Shown piece after piece: positions 33,517-45,808 of a stretch of 64,000 bases of DNA. The first letter of the stretch is position 1. Every line of letters starts with the position of its first letter. The notes beneath the pieces were generated by a model. It was not told the origin of the DNA and made no database searches. It worked only from the letters and a program-made list of their open reading frames with translations. Source of the stretch: Schistosoma haematobium (Eukaryota > Platyhelminthes > Trematoda > Strigeidida > Schistosomatidae). The position numbers and the translations under genes are program-made. The stretch covers positions 17,207,644-17,271,643 of the forward strand of contig NC_067202.1 of NCBI RefSeq assembly GCF_000699445.3, written 5' to 3'.

Positions 33517-33830
33517 TCACAAACACATTAATTCAGTTCATTAAATTGGTTGGTCAGTTAGTAAGTCAAAATTACGGGGTAGACAAAAAAGAAGCCTTCA
33601 TATACATACAATAGATATATACAGTATTATCACATATATACACACACACAATCAGTTCAAAACAAGACAATATGATAAATATAGACTCGACTAAGGATAA
33701 ATCATTGAAGAAGAGATAAAGCAGGATAGAAAAACAAACTCAGATTGTCAAAAGCTATTCAACATTGTCAAATACATAAATATCACTTCCTCAAACTTTT
33801 GTCAGTTAGTAAGAATCACAGATGGAGACT

Positions 33831-34030
33831 TTATAATCTGCGTCTTTCAACTTTCTGAGCTTTTCTGTTTGCTGTCTGACGACGTTGTTCAGCTTTTTCT
33901 AGTTGATGTTTACGTTGTTCAAGGTTCTCCTGACGTTGTTTAGCAGCATTTAGAGAGGCTGCCTTTCGAAAATTCACTTCACATTCTATAACACGTTCAC
34001 GATTACGTCCACCTTCAGGTAGAACAATAT
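33831..34030 (-). CDS. CCDC43: CCDC43-like gene, exon 5 (terminal)
   Basis: Acceptor ctcaaacaag (minus) before 34030; enters in phase 1 (G+AT = Asp); stop at 33831-33833. It encodes IVLPEGGRNRERVIECEVNF followed by a highly charged Arg/Gln/Glu coil (NAAKQRQENLEQRKHQLEKA, then RRQTANRKAQKVERRRL). CCDC43 proteins end in just such a basic coiled coil. With the other four exons this gives 1293 nt, 431 codons including stop. Confidence 0.8.
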
Positions 34031-34544
34031 CTTGTTTGAGAAAGCGTGAAATAGAAAACAACGATGTTAGGATTATGGACACATCAAACCCGATATAACA
34101 AATGAAGTGTGTAATTAGAAAAAAAGCATTTTCGAAGCACACGAAAAACGTTTCATCTAATTTTGTGGCTCAACAATCAGAAACCTGCAAATGACAGAAC
34201 CCACGACCTAAGAGCTTCATGAAAAATGAACCTATAGTCTAAGGAAACTCAGAACAAGTTTATCGTCTCATACGGGACCCACTTGGATGTGTCTGCGCTT
34301 CAGTACTGACGTCCACATTTATACTTGGACCCAGTATTTATCGATACAAAAGATAATGACTTATCGAGACACTTGCTTAGGACACACATATCCCAAAGAA
34401 AGAACTCGGCCTTAAACGTCAACAACAAGATAATTCTAACTCTCACAAAAAAACTGCACTCGTGAAGCAAGTCAGTAGCAATATAGATTCAGTAGTTCAG
34501 TGGACAATATGTTGGTATTTAAAATGAAAGATATTGGGCTTGGC

Positions 34545-34625
34545 TTGAGTCTCTGTATGGAAATCAACTCTGGAATGCGAATGCTTCCGCCCGACGAGTC
34601 CCAAATACAACGAAATCTGTATTTT
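34545..34625 (+). repeat. Sm-alpha-like (family 2) arm remnant
   Basis: 'gacgagtcccaaatacaacg' and 'aaatc' keep part of the family 2 hammerhead arm; CUGA is CCGA, so the core is lost. Confidence 0.5.
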
Positions 34626-35238
34626 AAATTATGCTGTTAGCTACAATCCAAATATACTATAACTGTGTGGTACAATGACTTAAGCACTGAGTTTCACTCA
34701 TTAAGGGGTCGCAGATCAAAACTTAGGAAAAATATGTTACTTTGCAACGCCCTTCATTCAATATCTCTAGTGTTTGTATTACTTCGTCTGAGAGATATAA
34801 TCTTGATACTAACTTTTACTGAAAAACTGCTTAGACAGTTACTTTTAACAAAATTAACAAAATTACTCGGCAAATCACATACATGTGTATACATATACCC
34901 ATATTTTAAGAGTTTGCTTTGGAAGTCAATCAAGAACACTGTATATGGCTGACCAAACTGAAGAAGTGGAATGGTATTCCGTAATTGTTGAAACACAGTA
35001 ACAGAAATTTAAATATGACAACCATTAAGTTGAAGAAGACATGAGATCAACTAAATTTATACTCATACATAACATAGATGTGCACTAAAATACACTTGTG
35101 TTTACACTGGATACATTCAAAAGCTATAAGTAATGATAGAAAGCATTCTTCCTTCATTATCAATCACACAACAAATTACTGACATTGTTCTCATGAATCG
35201 AAAAGGTCACTGAAAGGTCTCTTAACTGAATGACTGAC

Positions 35239-35672
35239 CTTCATTAATAGGTTCTGGGTGAATATCCGAGTCTGTGAATAAAAATGCCTCCATATCTTCA
35301 CGTTTACAACGAGACACCTTAGGATCTGCGTTATCCAAACTTGAAATGAGTGAAGCTTTCGAATTGGTATTGTGTTTTTGTTTGGCTTCAGCTTGTGCAC
35401 CAATTCTTGCAATATGTTTGGATGGAGGAGGGCACTTTTTAGACTGTTTTTGACGTGTTGAAGAGATTCTCTGAGACTGACTAGTTGATTTATCGACTAG
35501 ATGTGATGAATGAGAATTACGTATGCTCATTGATGATGATCGAGATGATGTCTCCTTGACTAGGATGGGATTTTGAGAAGTGTTGGATATACTCAGCCCA
35601 CATGACTGTGATGATGTGAGTGAAGTTAAGATAGACAGAGCACCTTCAACTGTACCAGGTTTCACATCATCC
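35239..35672 (-). CDS. CCDC43: CCDC43-like gene, exon 4
   Basis: Acceptor ttttttttcag before 35672, donor AAG|GTCAGT after 35239; phase 2 in (AA+G = Lys), phase 1 out. It encodes DDVKPGTVEGALSILTSLTS, then a Ser/Thr-rich and basic stretch (SSRSSSMSIRNSHSS, RQKQSKKCPPPSKH) and a short acidic end (DSDIHPEPINE). This low-complexity exon accounts for most of the extra length compared with the ~220-residue vertebrate protein. It looks disordered. Confidence 0.75.
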
Positions 35673-36416
35673 CTGAAAAAAAACAGAAGAAAAAAAAACA
35701 CAACACTATGTTGAATCACCTTATAAAATATCCAAGCTCGTGAACAATTCCATACCATGGTGGTGTTTTGCTACTATGGAAAACGAATGTTGGACCATTT
35801 TGAATTGGCACAAACTACCATAGTCATTAATTTACCCCCCGTGTGTACGCGTTTTTGTTTAACTGTATGCACAAAACTTGAGTAACGTATTTGAACTCAA
35901 TCTACCTCATATTGTTGGGCGTGCATGTAAATGACAATAAATGAGACATATTATCTTCCAGAAATTATCCACTGAGAGAAAAGTCACTACGATATGTCAT
36001 AATTGTTTACTTATTATTACTGCTCTTGTTCTCATCAATTGCGGTGTTGAGAACATATGCATTATGCACCTTTGATCATCACCATCATCTATTAGGATAC
36101 TCAATTTTAGTTGGTGTATGAAATAGGCTAGAAGCTAGGGATGATCAAATCAAAACATAGCCGTATTCGTAAATGCAAACTATCTGGTTGTGGCCTATGT
36201 AATGATTCTGGTTAGGAGAAATTAGGTACTATGTTCTAAAGTCGGTCACAGTGATACAGATATGATTAATACTTTGCTTTCTTTTAAACTTGTCCTATGA
36301 ATTCATTCTGTCATTTTTGAACCACCTTAACTGCATTTAACTATTTCTCACTATCACTGATACCGCTATTATTTCCAGTTCTTAACCATTTATCATGTTA
36401 ATTTTATCTTCTTATG

Positions 36417-36495
36417 CTGACGTAGTGTGGTATCTTGAACTGATGTACATATGTACATACAAACCAGATCCTAAATCGACTATGATTGATTGAAT
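36417..36495 (+). mobile_element. RTE-B LINE 3' terminal fragment
   Basis: 'gtatcttgaactgatgtaca' and the following 'catatgtacata' match the 3' end of 41490-42780; the tail is decayed. Confidence 0.5.
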
Positions 36496-36924
36496 AACTA
36501 CTATTCTTGCCATTATTATTATTATTATTATTACTATTATCATTATTATTCTGAACTGATTTACTGATTGTGATAAACCAATCGATTGTTAAAACGAAAA
36601 TATTATTGAATGAAAATGTTTCCTTAATGTCGGATATATTTTATTTAATTGTCTCAATAGGAAAGATAGAAGAAAAAAAGGGTTAGTAGTAATATCCCAT
36701 AAAACAATATAATATCAGTCAGAGACAACGAGGAACCTGGTATATATGTGTATACTTTATTCAGTTCATTCGCCAAGTAGCATATACGTTAGAGTAACTG
36801 ACTTTGGGCTATCATTTAAACGTGAAGGCTAATAATACTACTCAGTTGCTCAAACCAAAGTAGGTAGAGTGGGATTTGAACTTGTAACTTTGTGGTTGAA
36901 AGTTAAATGTCTCAACCATTGGCT

Positions 36925-37035
36925 TACTGCTCTTACATATGCATCAGTTTAAGTTGTTACACCACATTAGCACAACGAGATGAAATTATCAGAAAGAATC
37001 TTGGAGCAGTAGTAGTAGTAGTAGAATCAGTGATA
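36925..37035 (-). mobile_element. RTE-B LINE 3' UTR fragment
   Basis: 'atgcatcagtttaagttgtt' and 'ccacattagcacaacgagat' match the 3' end; ends in an (AGT)n run. Confidence 0.55.
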
Positions 37036-37219
37036 GTAAAAGAAGACTAGGGATGAAAATGACTTGATCTAGAAATTGCTCACGAAATAAAATTTATGAC
37101 AGAGTTTTGAAACTCAGGATCTACGGAAGGATACAATATGTTATCATGAAATTCTAACAGTACATTATGAGTAATATCACTTCAGGTAAACAAAAGTGAC
37201 TAACAAGAAAACAACTTAC

Positions 37220-37625
37220 TTTCTTCCATATTCACAGAAACTTTCAATATCTTCCAAATCAGTGTCGGATTCATCCTCACTATCATCGCCGATGCCAACT
37301 TCAACAAATCCATTTGAACTGGAACCAGTTGTCAATGCACCAACAGTTGGATTTGAACGATTCTTATTGATAAATTCCGAATTAGCCATTGCCACTTCCA
37401 ATTCACGTTCTTCATCTGAATTCTTTTGATAAGCAGATACACCAGATGAACGTAAAATTGCTTGAGTGTATGGATCTCGATCAGAATGATGATCTGATTT
37501 CTTAGTTTCAACGATACGCATACAATCAGCTTGCATTAAATTACGCATTTGATCTTCAACAGATTGAATATCATTTGTAGATGACAATGATGATTCAACT
37601 TTATCTTTGCCCAATACGATTCTAT
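37220..37625 (-). CDS. CCDC43: CCDC43-like gene, exon 3
   Basis: Acceptor tatatccttaaag before 37625, donor AAA|GTAAGT after 37220; phase 1 in (G+AT = Asp), phase 2 out. It encodes RIVLGKDKVESSLSSTNDIQ, then SVEDQMRNLMQADCMRIVET, and ends in an acidic run (DDSEDESDTDLEDIE). The central part corresponds to the CCDC43 region with a short helix of the 'IATLIEKQA' kind followed by an acidic stretch. Confidence 0.8.
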
Positions 37626-37738
37626 CTTTAAGGATATAAAAGAAACTTAGTCTCAAGACTACAGATCATACAAAGAATGGAAACTTTAAAATTATCAAGT
37701 GATTTAAGCAACTTCAGTTTCATTAACAGAAATAAAAA

Positions 37739-37985
37739 TTCTCCCACATGCAATCTGTATGGTTGTGAAACATGGGTTTGAAAGCAGAGGACATGAGTAA
37801 GCTACTAGCTTTTGACCATAGGTGCCCTAAACGCATTGATTGGGTTTCGTGGAATGACCAAGTGGGCAGTGTTGAGGTAAAGCATAGGGTACCTATTAAA
37901 GGTGGTACAGTGGTTGATGAAGTTGTAAAATCACCAACCGAGATGGCTAGAACGTGTATTACATACTGTTGCCATTGACAAACTG
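37739..37985 (+). mobile_element. RTE-B LINE coding fragment, diverged
   Basis: Decayed LYGCETW.LKAEDM..LLAFDHRCPK then VVDEVVKS..EMAR, the same region as 42060-42250, truncated both sides. Confidence 0.6.
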
Positions 37986-37989
37986 TAAG

Positions 37990-38565
37990 ATTTGATGAAT
38001 ATTGAAAAAGCAACTACTACTTACAGAAATCCATTGATAAGTAATAGAAAAAATAAAGACAAAAAGTCAGATGTAGATACAGTGAATAAAAAACAAATGT
38101 CTAGCCATCTGAACTTCAAAAGGGATAACGTCACAAGCATAATCAACAGGATGCTTTACTTTGCACTAACCAACACCTACGCTACATCCAAACTATTAAC
38201 CCTGCATAAAACGTGTTCAATAGTTCAACAACAAGTTGGCAAGTACCCCTTTCATGTTACCAACAACTTTGTCTGTAAATGTACATGTACGCACTAAAGT
38301 AGCCATATTAGCCGAACATAAAGGAGGGCACGTGTCAGGTTTTTTAAACATATTCCAAAAAGGCTCTGAACAAGATATATATATAATGCAACTACTAAAG
38401 ATCTCTTAGACATAGAGTATCAGGTCGATACGCTGAAGTCTTCCATGGTAATTTATCAGCAGTCAAGCTCCAGTCATTTGAATTTTCCTAAACCCATTAT
38501 TATCAGGCGTCAGAAACCTAATTTATGTGTTAAGGAGACGGTTGTTCACTTACACAGTGACACAA
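37990..38565 (+). mobile_element. Penelope-like 3' fragment, diverged
   Basis: An open piece ends TCSIVQQQVGKYPFHVTNNF then VCKCTCTH, which recalls the segment leading into the GIY-YIG Cys motif at 19.9 kb. After a gap comes IIIRRQKPNLCVKETVVHLH, equivalent to 'AEAIGIRANN.NL..HKT' at 20.15 kb. A different subfamily; broken. Confidence 0.45.
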
Positions 38566-38574
38566 ACATTTCTT

Positions 38575-39352
38575 CATCAGTCAGTCAACTACAACGTAGG
38601 ATCAGGCACATATATGCATCGGTCCAAGTTGCCATACCTCATTAGCACAGTAAGATGAACACCAGATTCATAGAAGCAGTTAATTCAATGACGTTAATAT
38701 ATAAAAGAAAGATTGCATATAAGGATATAGTACAGAAAGAAAGACATAAAACAATTTTAATTTCACGGTTTAAGGGAAGACAAAGAGTGCATACACCTAC
38801 ACCTAGCCGTCATGCAGAGTCTCCAAACATTTTCTAAGATAGTCACAAGGACCCCGACCAAGTAATCTGCATCTTCCAACATGGTTCAGACCAGAAGTTG
38901 GTGATTATGGACTGATGCCACGTTTTGGTTTGACCACCCCTAACTTTCTTCCAACCATCCCCAACACTAATCAGCATTGAGCGTCGTGGTAATCGGTGTT
39001 CAGGCATACGTAACACGTGGCCCAACTATCTCAGTCGATGAAGATTCACAACTTCATCAACCGATTTACCATCATCATTCCCTAATACCCTGTGTCTAAC
39101 CTTACTATTACATACCCGGTGATCCCAATAGACCCTGGCAATATTTCTAAGACATCTGTGATCAAATACTAGTAATTCAAGAGTACCTCCTACACTTAAT
39201 GGACACGTTTCGCAGCCTTAAAGTAAAACATAACGAACTGCAGCACAATATACTTGTTCTTTTATTGATAGACAGATATCTCACCTTTGTCATAGGTGAC
39301 GTAAATAGGCAAAAATTAAACAAGCTTTCTGAATCTGTGCAGAAATTTCTTT
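38575..39352 (-). mobile_element. RTE-B LINE, 3' half, broken
   Basis: Tail 'cagtcagtcaac' at ~38579, 3' UTR to ~38800, then minus-strand coding: GHVLRMPEHRLPRRSMLISV, GDGWKKVRGGQTKTWHQSI, and farther up the ISWDHR..S and SARIQKA-type regions with several stops. Confidence 0.75.
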
Positions 39353-39383
39353 AATATATCACAAAAATTATTTAACACCTTTC

Positions 39384-39385
<2 letters not shown>

Positions 39386-39436
<51 letters not shown>
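39386..39436. repeat. (TA)n microsatellite
   Basis: About 50 bp of TA joining the RTE-B fragment to the following SINE. Confidence 0.9.
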
Positions 39437-39437
<1 letters not shown>

Positions 39438-39690
39438 CGCAACTTCGTGGATTGGTTGAAGTTAGATATTAAAACCATTGGATACCGGCCAGCTCAGTGG
39501 TCTAGTTGGTTAAGCGCATGGCGCGAGACTGATAGGTCATGGGTACGAACCTCGCGGGGTGCGGGATCGTGGATGCGTACTTCTGAGGAGTCCCACACTA
39601 GGACGAAACGGCTGTCCAGTGCTTCCAGGTTTTCCATGGTAGTCTAGTTCCAATTCACTCATGATTTCAACCAGTGAAATTTGTAAAATC
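39437..39690 (+). mobile_element. Hammerhead SINE family 1, full tRNA-like body
   Basis: Starts 'gcgcaacttcgtggattggt'; A-box-like 'ctcagtggtctagttggtta'; B-box-like 'ggtcatgggtacgaacctc'; ribozyme arm; tail 'tccaattcactcatgatttc'. The small 4-bp insertion in the A-box region (cggccagctcagtgg) is a copy-specific difference. Confidence 0.75.
39577..39622 (+). ncRNA. Hammerhead ribozyme motif, core intact
   Basis: CTGAGGA, stem II gtcc/ggac, GAAA, stem III ACGG/CTGT (one G-U), triplet GTC. The base pair next to the core in stem I is mismatched; the rest of stem I pairs. Confidence 0.6.
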
Positions 39691-40244
39691 TTCACAAACC
39701 CCTTCTGATAAATGAACTTTGTTTATTCTTACTTATAATTATTGTTCTTCATTACGTAACTACTCGTGTTTTTTTTATTATTATTATTGACGTAGAATGG
39801 TTTTCTATCACATAGATACAGATATATGATATCTGAGCTAAAAAAAATCTTCTCAACCATCTTACGATACTTTATTTAATCTATTAAATTGATTTATGTA
39901 TTACTCTATTGATGATATGTGATCATAAAAGTTTTCAAATGAACCCATTTGTATCATTAATTTTAATCCATTTTATAAGGATGATCTTTTCTTAAATAAT
40001 ACAAGTTGTAAGTAATTGATGAAAATTAAACAAAATCAAATGAATTTATGTTATTCTGCTTAAATCTTAGTTCTTACTTTCTTTGATAAATATACAATGT
40101 GTGAATACTCTTATTTTGATTATTCCTGGTAGAATCAGTATGTTTAGATACTAAGCACAGTTACTCTACAGCAATTACATTCGTGAGCATTATTCTTTTA
40201 ACTTTTTACGTCTTTATCCATTTGTAACTCATTGAAGTTAGACT
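39691..40244. other. No recognised feature
   Basis: AT-rich intronic sequence of the CCDC43-like gene with nothing that I can assign. Confidence 0.4.
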
Positions 40245-40770
40245 TACACCCGAAATGCCCTGGTATGGCCGAAGGTGGAGAGAGTCAGCTCAACCTCTCG
40301 AAATGCTCTCACATGGCCACGCGTATACAGCTACTCAAAGGGAAGTCCTACTCAGTGCCTTCTCGAGCCAAGGGTGTTGTTTCAGAAATTAATAGGGCGA
40401 AAAGCGAATATTCGATGCTTTAATAGTGTTGGTGGACACGGAGGGTCCACCTAGAGGAGCTGAAAAACCTTGATTCCAAACCAGTGGTGCACATGGGCTC
40501 CAGGATCCTGGGGGAACAAGTGGCGTATGAACCAATTGTCGGTCACTGGCTACCATGGGACTACACGTCCTGACGTTGCTCCACTGACTTGTGGATCAGG
40601 CCTCTAGGTGCAAGGTTCCGGGTGTAACCCCTAATAAAAACCACCTGCTTCGGTCTGCGCACCTGGGCGGTATCACAGCCCACACACAAATCAAGTGACT
40701 TGTGTGGCGCATATGTATTCGGTGCCCCTTTGTACCAATATTTATGTGTTCAAATAAATAATAATAAATA
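40245..40770 (+). repeat. Repeat family A, full-length copy
   Basis: Complete, from 'cgaaatgccctggtatggcc' to 'ttcaaataaataataa'. One of the least diverged copies. Confidence 0.75.
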
Positions 40771-40779
40771 CACCACTGG

Positions 40780-40985
40780 ACTCCGGCTCTGTAGTGTATA
40801 GGTTAAGTGTTTGCGCGTGAAACCGAACGTCCTGGACTTGATTCTCAGTTGCAAGGTCGTGGACGCGCAGTGCTGAGTAGTCTCATACTAGAATGAAACA
40901 GCCATTCAGTGTTTCCAGTGGTTTTCTAACTTAGATCGGTTCATGATTTCAATAAGATTCAACAATCTTTACAATTCCATATTGA
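40780..40985 (+). mobile_element. Hammerhead SINE family 1, decayed
   Basis: 'cggctctgtagtgtataggt' A-box-like part, decayed B-box, arm with CTGAGTA (core G8 lost) and tail 'cggttcatgatttcaataag'. Confidence 0.65.
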
Positions 40986-41221
40986 CAATATAATTCCATT
41001 TGATCCGACAAAGAAATAAGGACAAGACAATCTATATGTTTTCGAAAGAATAGAGAGTATATAAACGTTTAAATCTAAGTCATATGAAAAACATCTATGT
41101 TGTATACAATCAACTGATGAGTGTTTATGAGGATTAACTTACATGAAGAGGATTAAATACTTGTCTAAAATAATTCCCTATCATTTATAACAATTAAGAG
41201 TAAAACTGTATGAGACTTATC

Positions 41222-41272
41222 TACCTATTTATTTAAACACATAAATATTGGTATAAAGTGGTACCAAAATAT
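41222..41272 (-). repeat. Repeat family A tail only
   Basis: 'ttatttaaacacataaatat' and 'ggtataaagtggtacc' match the reversed end of family A. Confidence 0.5.
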
Positions 41273-41489
41273 GTAAGCATTACGCGATAATTAAATTAGA
41301 CTGTAAAACGATAAAAGGAAAGCGAGTATAGTAAACGCTTTTTTAAATAAAATAAATGGATAAAAATAAGTGAATCAGACTAATGATAATAATATAAATG
41401 GAAAAAGCAGTTCAGTTAGGAAAAATACAACCAGAGGTTACTATCACCTATATGAATTGAAAAAAAATCACAGCACGACCACCACTGAC

Positions 41490-42780
41490 TATCTCTGACA
41501 TTTCAAGCCACTATGTTGCACTGAGAGCTTATGGCGAACTGTCATCAGAATTGATTACCTCAAGTGATGTTTGTCAGGGCTGCCCACTCTCTCCATTCTT
41601 GTTCAACTTTGTCGTCGACGTACTTTTAGAGATAACACTTTCCTCGTCTAGATTTCCAAGGGTTGAACTCCTACCGGGAGGTTCACTTGTTGACTTGGAA
41701 TATGCCGATGACATAGTTCTATTTGGTGAAGACGCTGACAAAATGCATTCTGACCACTCTAAGCAACAATGCAAGCATGTTCGGGATGCGATCCTCCCTT
41801 CGAAATGCAAAATGTTGCTTCAGGATTGGGTTGTATTGACACCCGAACTAACGATAGTGAGTGAAGTAATTGAGCGTGTCGATCGCTTCACTTATCTTGG
41901 AAGTCTCATCAGCCCTTGTGGTCTGGTGTGTGACGAAATCTCAGCACGGATACAGAAGGCTCGACTAGCTTTTGCCAACTTGCGTCATTTATGGCGTAGG
42001 CGAGATATCCGTCTATCAACCAAAGGACGTGTTTACTGCTCAGCAGTTCGTTTCGTCCTACTTTATGGCAGTGAAACATGAGCGTTAAGAGTAGAGGATA
42101 TTCGTAGGTTACTAGTATTTGATCATAGGTGTCTTCGAAATATTGCTCGTATATCCTGGGACTATCGAGTAAGTAACGCAGTTGTTAGGAAACGGGTACT
42201 AGGTAAGGATGGCAAATCAATTGACGAAGTAGTGAAACATCGTCAGTTGAGATGGCTGGGACACGTGTTACGTATGCCCAACGACCGACTGCCTCGACGT
42301 GCGATGTTCAGTGGTATAGGAGTAGGTTGGAAGAAAGCTAGGGGCGGCCAGACCAAAACATGGCACAAGTCCATGAAGTCACTGACAAGTGGTCTGAGTC
42401 ATGTTGGTAGGTGTAGACTACCTGGTTGGGGACCGCAAGATGATAGCAACCGATGGTTAGAGACCCTGAATGACATGGCTCAAAATCGTTTGCAATGGCG
42501 CAGGTGCATCCACTCCTTGTGTTCTCCCAAATTCTGATCTCCTTATTCCTCCTTGTCTCTTTTTTTCTCTTCCCAAATTTATTTCACTGTATTATACTCT
42601 TTAAATAACATCTCCAAACACTAATTTTCCTGATTACTGCTTATACTCTTATTACCTCTACGACTACGGGATTTGAATCGACCACTGCATCTCTGTGCTA
42701 ATGTGGTGTGGCAACTCGAACTGATGTACGTACGTACGAAGTTCTACGTTGTTAATGGCTGGCTGGCTGACTGACTGTTG
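41490..42780 (+). mobile_element. RTE-B LINE, RT catalytic region to 3' tail
   Basis: The longest RTE-B copy. CQGCPLSPFLFNFVVDVLLE (41569 on), the catalytic EYADDIVLFGED near 41700, SKCKMLLQDW, RFTYLGSLISPCGL, SARIQKARLAFANLRHLWRR. The frame stops where Trp of ETW is TGA at 42079-42081. It continues in frame (FDHRCLRNIARISW, RQLRWLGHVLRMPNDRLPRR) to SLCSPKF at 42537, then the 3' UTR and a GGCT/GACT tail at ~42755-42775. A patch near 41750-41800 is out of frame relative to the 8.0-kb copy. Inactive, but young. Confidence 0.85.
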
Positions 42781-43858
42781 CACTGTATCTAGAATCCCGG
42801 TGGCGGAGTCGTGAAGAATAGGCAGATGCTAGTTCTTTACAGCTTTCTTTTATACCACGACGCTGACCACCTATGATAATTAGAAGTATTCGAGTTAACG
42901 TACTAACTAGGAATTCCCGAAATAGTGCGGTTTACAGCAAGTAGGGCTAGATGAGCACAAATGAACGTATTATATTTAGAATTCGTAATCAGCGGGCCAT
43001 TAAGTACAAAGGAATCATTAGTTCGTACAAATACCACACCACCTCTCCGCTTTTCCAACTAGTCAACGTCGGTAAATAATCTACTATGTGCGACTCACTG
43101 GAACGACATTCGTAGTACATGTCCAAGCCACCAAAGCCGATGTTTCAAGGCAGTGACACTGCGAAGATGTTAATCAAAGAAAACGCTTTTGATCGCTGAT
43201 GATGCATTCATAAACAACTATTACAAGTATGAGATAACTTTGTGAAGAGTTAATCTTTCTAACTATTTGAACGATTCATAAGATATTAGTGACCGGTTGT
43301 GAATAGTGCTGACAAGTAATACTTCAAAATAAAGGAAGCCATAAATATTTCTAAATCATCTTATTTTTAGTGTCTCCCTATTAATATTCACAAGCGACTA
43401 TTGTTAGAGTCCCATCAGCTAAATAATAAACCACCATCGACGTAGGACCTAGTCTGAATGTGCCACTATTTCGAATTAGCGCATATCACATCCCATGGGC
43501 ACAATCAATTAATCATGCGAAAGATAGAACCTGGCAGGTCAGTACACATAAAAGTAACAAAATTCGAAGCAAAGGAAATGCAACCTACACAAAAGAAATA
43601 CACAGTCCAAGAGGAACAGATGAGAGATTGAAAGATGGGAAGTTAATTATAACACTTAGCTGGAGATTTGAAAGATAGTGAATAAATGAAAATATGCCAC
43701 TTCTATCAGTTTCGTGATATGACACCTGTGAATTTCATTCAACACAAATTATTTTGAAAAGGGACAATTTTGTACTGTTTTAATACAAAAACTATACTGA
43801 CTCGCATCTACATAAACGATGATTACGATGAACATACACACACACAAACAAAACATAC
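42781..43858. other. Mostly unassigned intronic sequence
   Basis: No host exon found. 43050-43150 contains a faint LINE-like match (cattcgtagtacatgtccaa). An open frame at 43460-43678 has no splice or family support. Confidence 0.4.
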
Positions 43859-43907
43859 CATATTTTGATATAATCTCAGTAGCAGCATACTTTGATTTTT
43901 CAGAAGG
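43859..43907 (-). CDS. CCDC43: CCDC43-like gene, exon 2 (49-bp microexon)
   Basis: Minus strand: acceptor attactttacag before 43907, donor G|GTATGT after 43859. It encodes PSEKSKYAATEIISKY plus one base; phase 0 in, phase 1 out, which exactly bridges exon 1 (phase 0 end) and exon 3 (needs one base). In CCDC43 proteins the corresponding helix is of the 'ICKEIVERW' kind, so EIISKY fits. Found by phase and splice logic rather than by length. Confidence 0.75.
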
Positions 43908-45204
43908 CTGTAAAGTAATACAAAACACTGTTAACACAAATAATTTATACCATAGACAAGCTACATATATTATGATATTACAGCACCAGCCAACAAATAT
44001 GAAATGATAGCAGTGAGAATTATTAATTAAAGAATTATTAGTTTAACACTGAGATGGATACTATGTGAACACCTAAATAAGCAAGACTAACATGTAGCAT
44101 ATACTACCAAAGTATTCGCTACTTAAAAGCACGATTCGCTATATTGGCTAATATAAGAATATGTAAAAAGGCTAAAGGTGGTTAGACTAAAGCATGAAGC
44201 AACGGACTATTGCTTCAACCTATATTATTAATTACGAATCCTTTAATTAGAATTGGAGAAATATCTACTAGTCTAAAGTTGAAAACTTTTGGTTCATAGT
44301 TTGAAACCTGTCATTTACAAGATGTTATTGGATCTAATGATAGATGTTATAGTCAACAAATAGTACTGTAGAAACGGAAAATTATGACTCAGAATAGCTA
44401 AAGTAAGAGTGCTCTAAAATATGAGCGTCAGAATCAGACAAGGAACATCTTTATACAGGAAACGAAAGGAATAAAAGTGTGATGTTCCAGTGATTTCAAG
44501 TACAATTTTAAGCCATTTGTCTCTTCTTTGCAACTCCAACCATAGTAATTAGCTATTGAGTTTAGTATGCTTATGAATTTTTGCGTGAGAAAAATGTTAT
44601 GATAAGTTACAGATGGACTAATGTTTGGGAACCGATCACAAAAGAATGATAGCGGTGTAAGTCACTACGATTATCTGGGAAAAATTGTAAAACAGTCTTA
44701 GAATAATAACAAAGCGTAGGACAATAATCGCTACAATTCTCCAATGTGATTTTTTGATGAGGCTAAAACGATGTCCAGTAGATGCCAGTCATAATAAAAG
44801 TTTATCAACCTGGAATAACCATAATGTCTTTAAGCTAATTTACCGTAATTTGGGGCTAGCTCTCTAATAGTATCACATACCAGTAATATTTATGCAGTAA
44901 TATGTTTCCTAGATTTGATCAAATGTCAGAATACTTTGGTGAAAAATCATCTAGTCAGGTATTTTTATTAAGATTTAAAACGACGAATTTTGCGAAAGTG
45001 CAGAGATAACCGTTATTTACATCGAGTTGTAGCAAAACCACTGAAAGAGATGAAAGCTAAGCATTAACTTCAAGATATTAGTGAAATTCGGTGCGAATCA
45101 TGGTGCCTAACAGGATTCCGTGTTTACATCCCGAAAAATCGGATATTGGTCAAGTGAAAATGATTTAACAAATGACCACTTAACCAAGTTGGAGTCGACA
45201 CTTA
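43908..45204. other. Unassigned intronic sequence
   Basis: Intron between exons 1 and 2 of the CCDC43-like gene. No repeat shared with the rest of the window was recognised. Confidence 0.4.
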
Positions 45205-45655
45205 AATATAGGCCCTTGCAAGGTTGAGGGTGGGAAGTCAGCTTTACCTCTCCAAATGCTCATATGGCCACACGTACACGAAATTGAAAGGACGAAAAGC
45301 GAATGTCCGGTGCTTTAATCGAGTGGGTGGATACGGAGGATTCCTCTAGGGGAGTTGGAAAACCCTGATTCCAAACCATGGGCGCATATGAGCTCCAGGA
45401 CCATGGAAGACTAAATGGTGTATGAACCTATTGTTGGTCACCAGCTACCATGGGACAGCATCTCCTGACGTTGCTTCACTTTCTTATGGATTATACCTCT
45501 TATTAAAAGGCTTGAGGAGTGGCTTCAAGAAAATCAACTGGGTCGGTTTTTGGCACCCGAACAGTATCCCAGACGACACAAATACCATGATTTGTGTGAC
45601 ACATACGTATTTTATTACACCTTTGTACCAACGTGTCTAAATAAGCAAATAAAAT
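45205..45655 (+). repeat. Repeat family A, internally shortened copy
   Basis: Blocks 'gaaaagcgaatgtccggtgc', 'tgacgttgcttcactttctt' and 'gtaccaacgtgtctaaataa' in order. The section with 'ccttctcgcaccacgg' is deleted. Confidence 0.65.
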
Positions 45656-45808
45656 ATATTTTCCTGCAGAAAACCATATTTTAAACACTTTTAGTTCATA
45701 TTAGACACTAATGAGATTATGATATTAATAGATATAAGTCTATTCAGTGGTTGACAAAGTTCTTACTATAAACCCGCATAAACACAAAAATGTCTGGCTG
45801 AAACCCAC

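Noticed and set aside
9225..39690. Functional tRNA genes (A- and B-box-like stretches in about ten places)
   Set aside because: Each is followed by a hammerhead arm and a common tail and is repeated. The anticodon arm and acceptor stem do not fold as a tRNA, so these are tRNA-derived SINE heads.
43460..43678. 72-codon + strand frame as a host exon
   Set aside because: No acceptor/donor pair in matching phase and no recognisable sequence.
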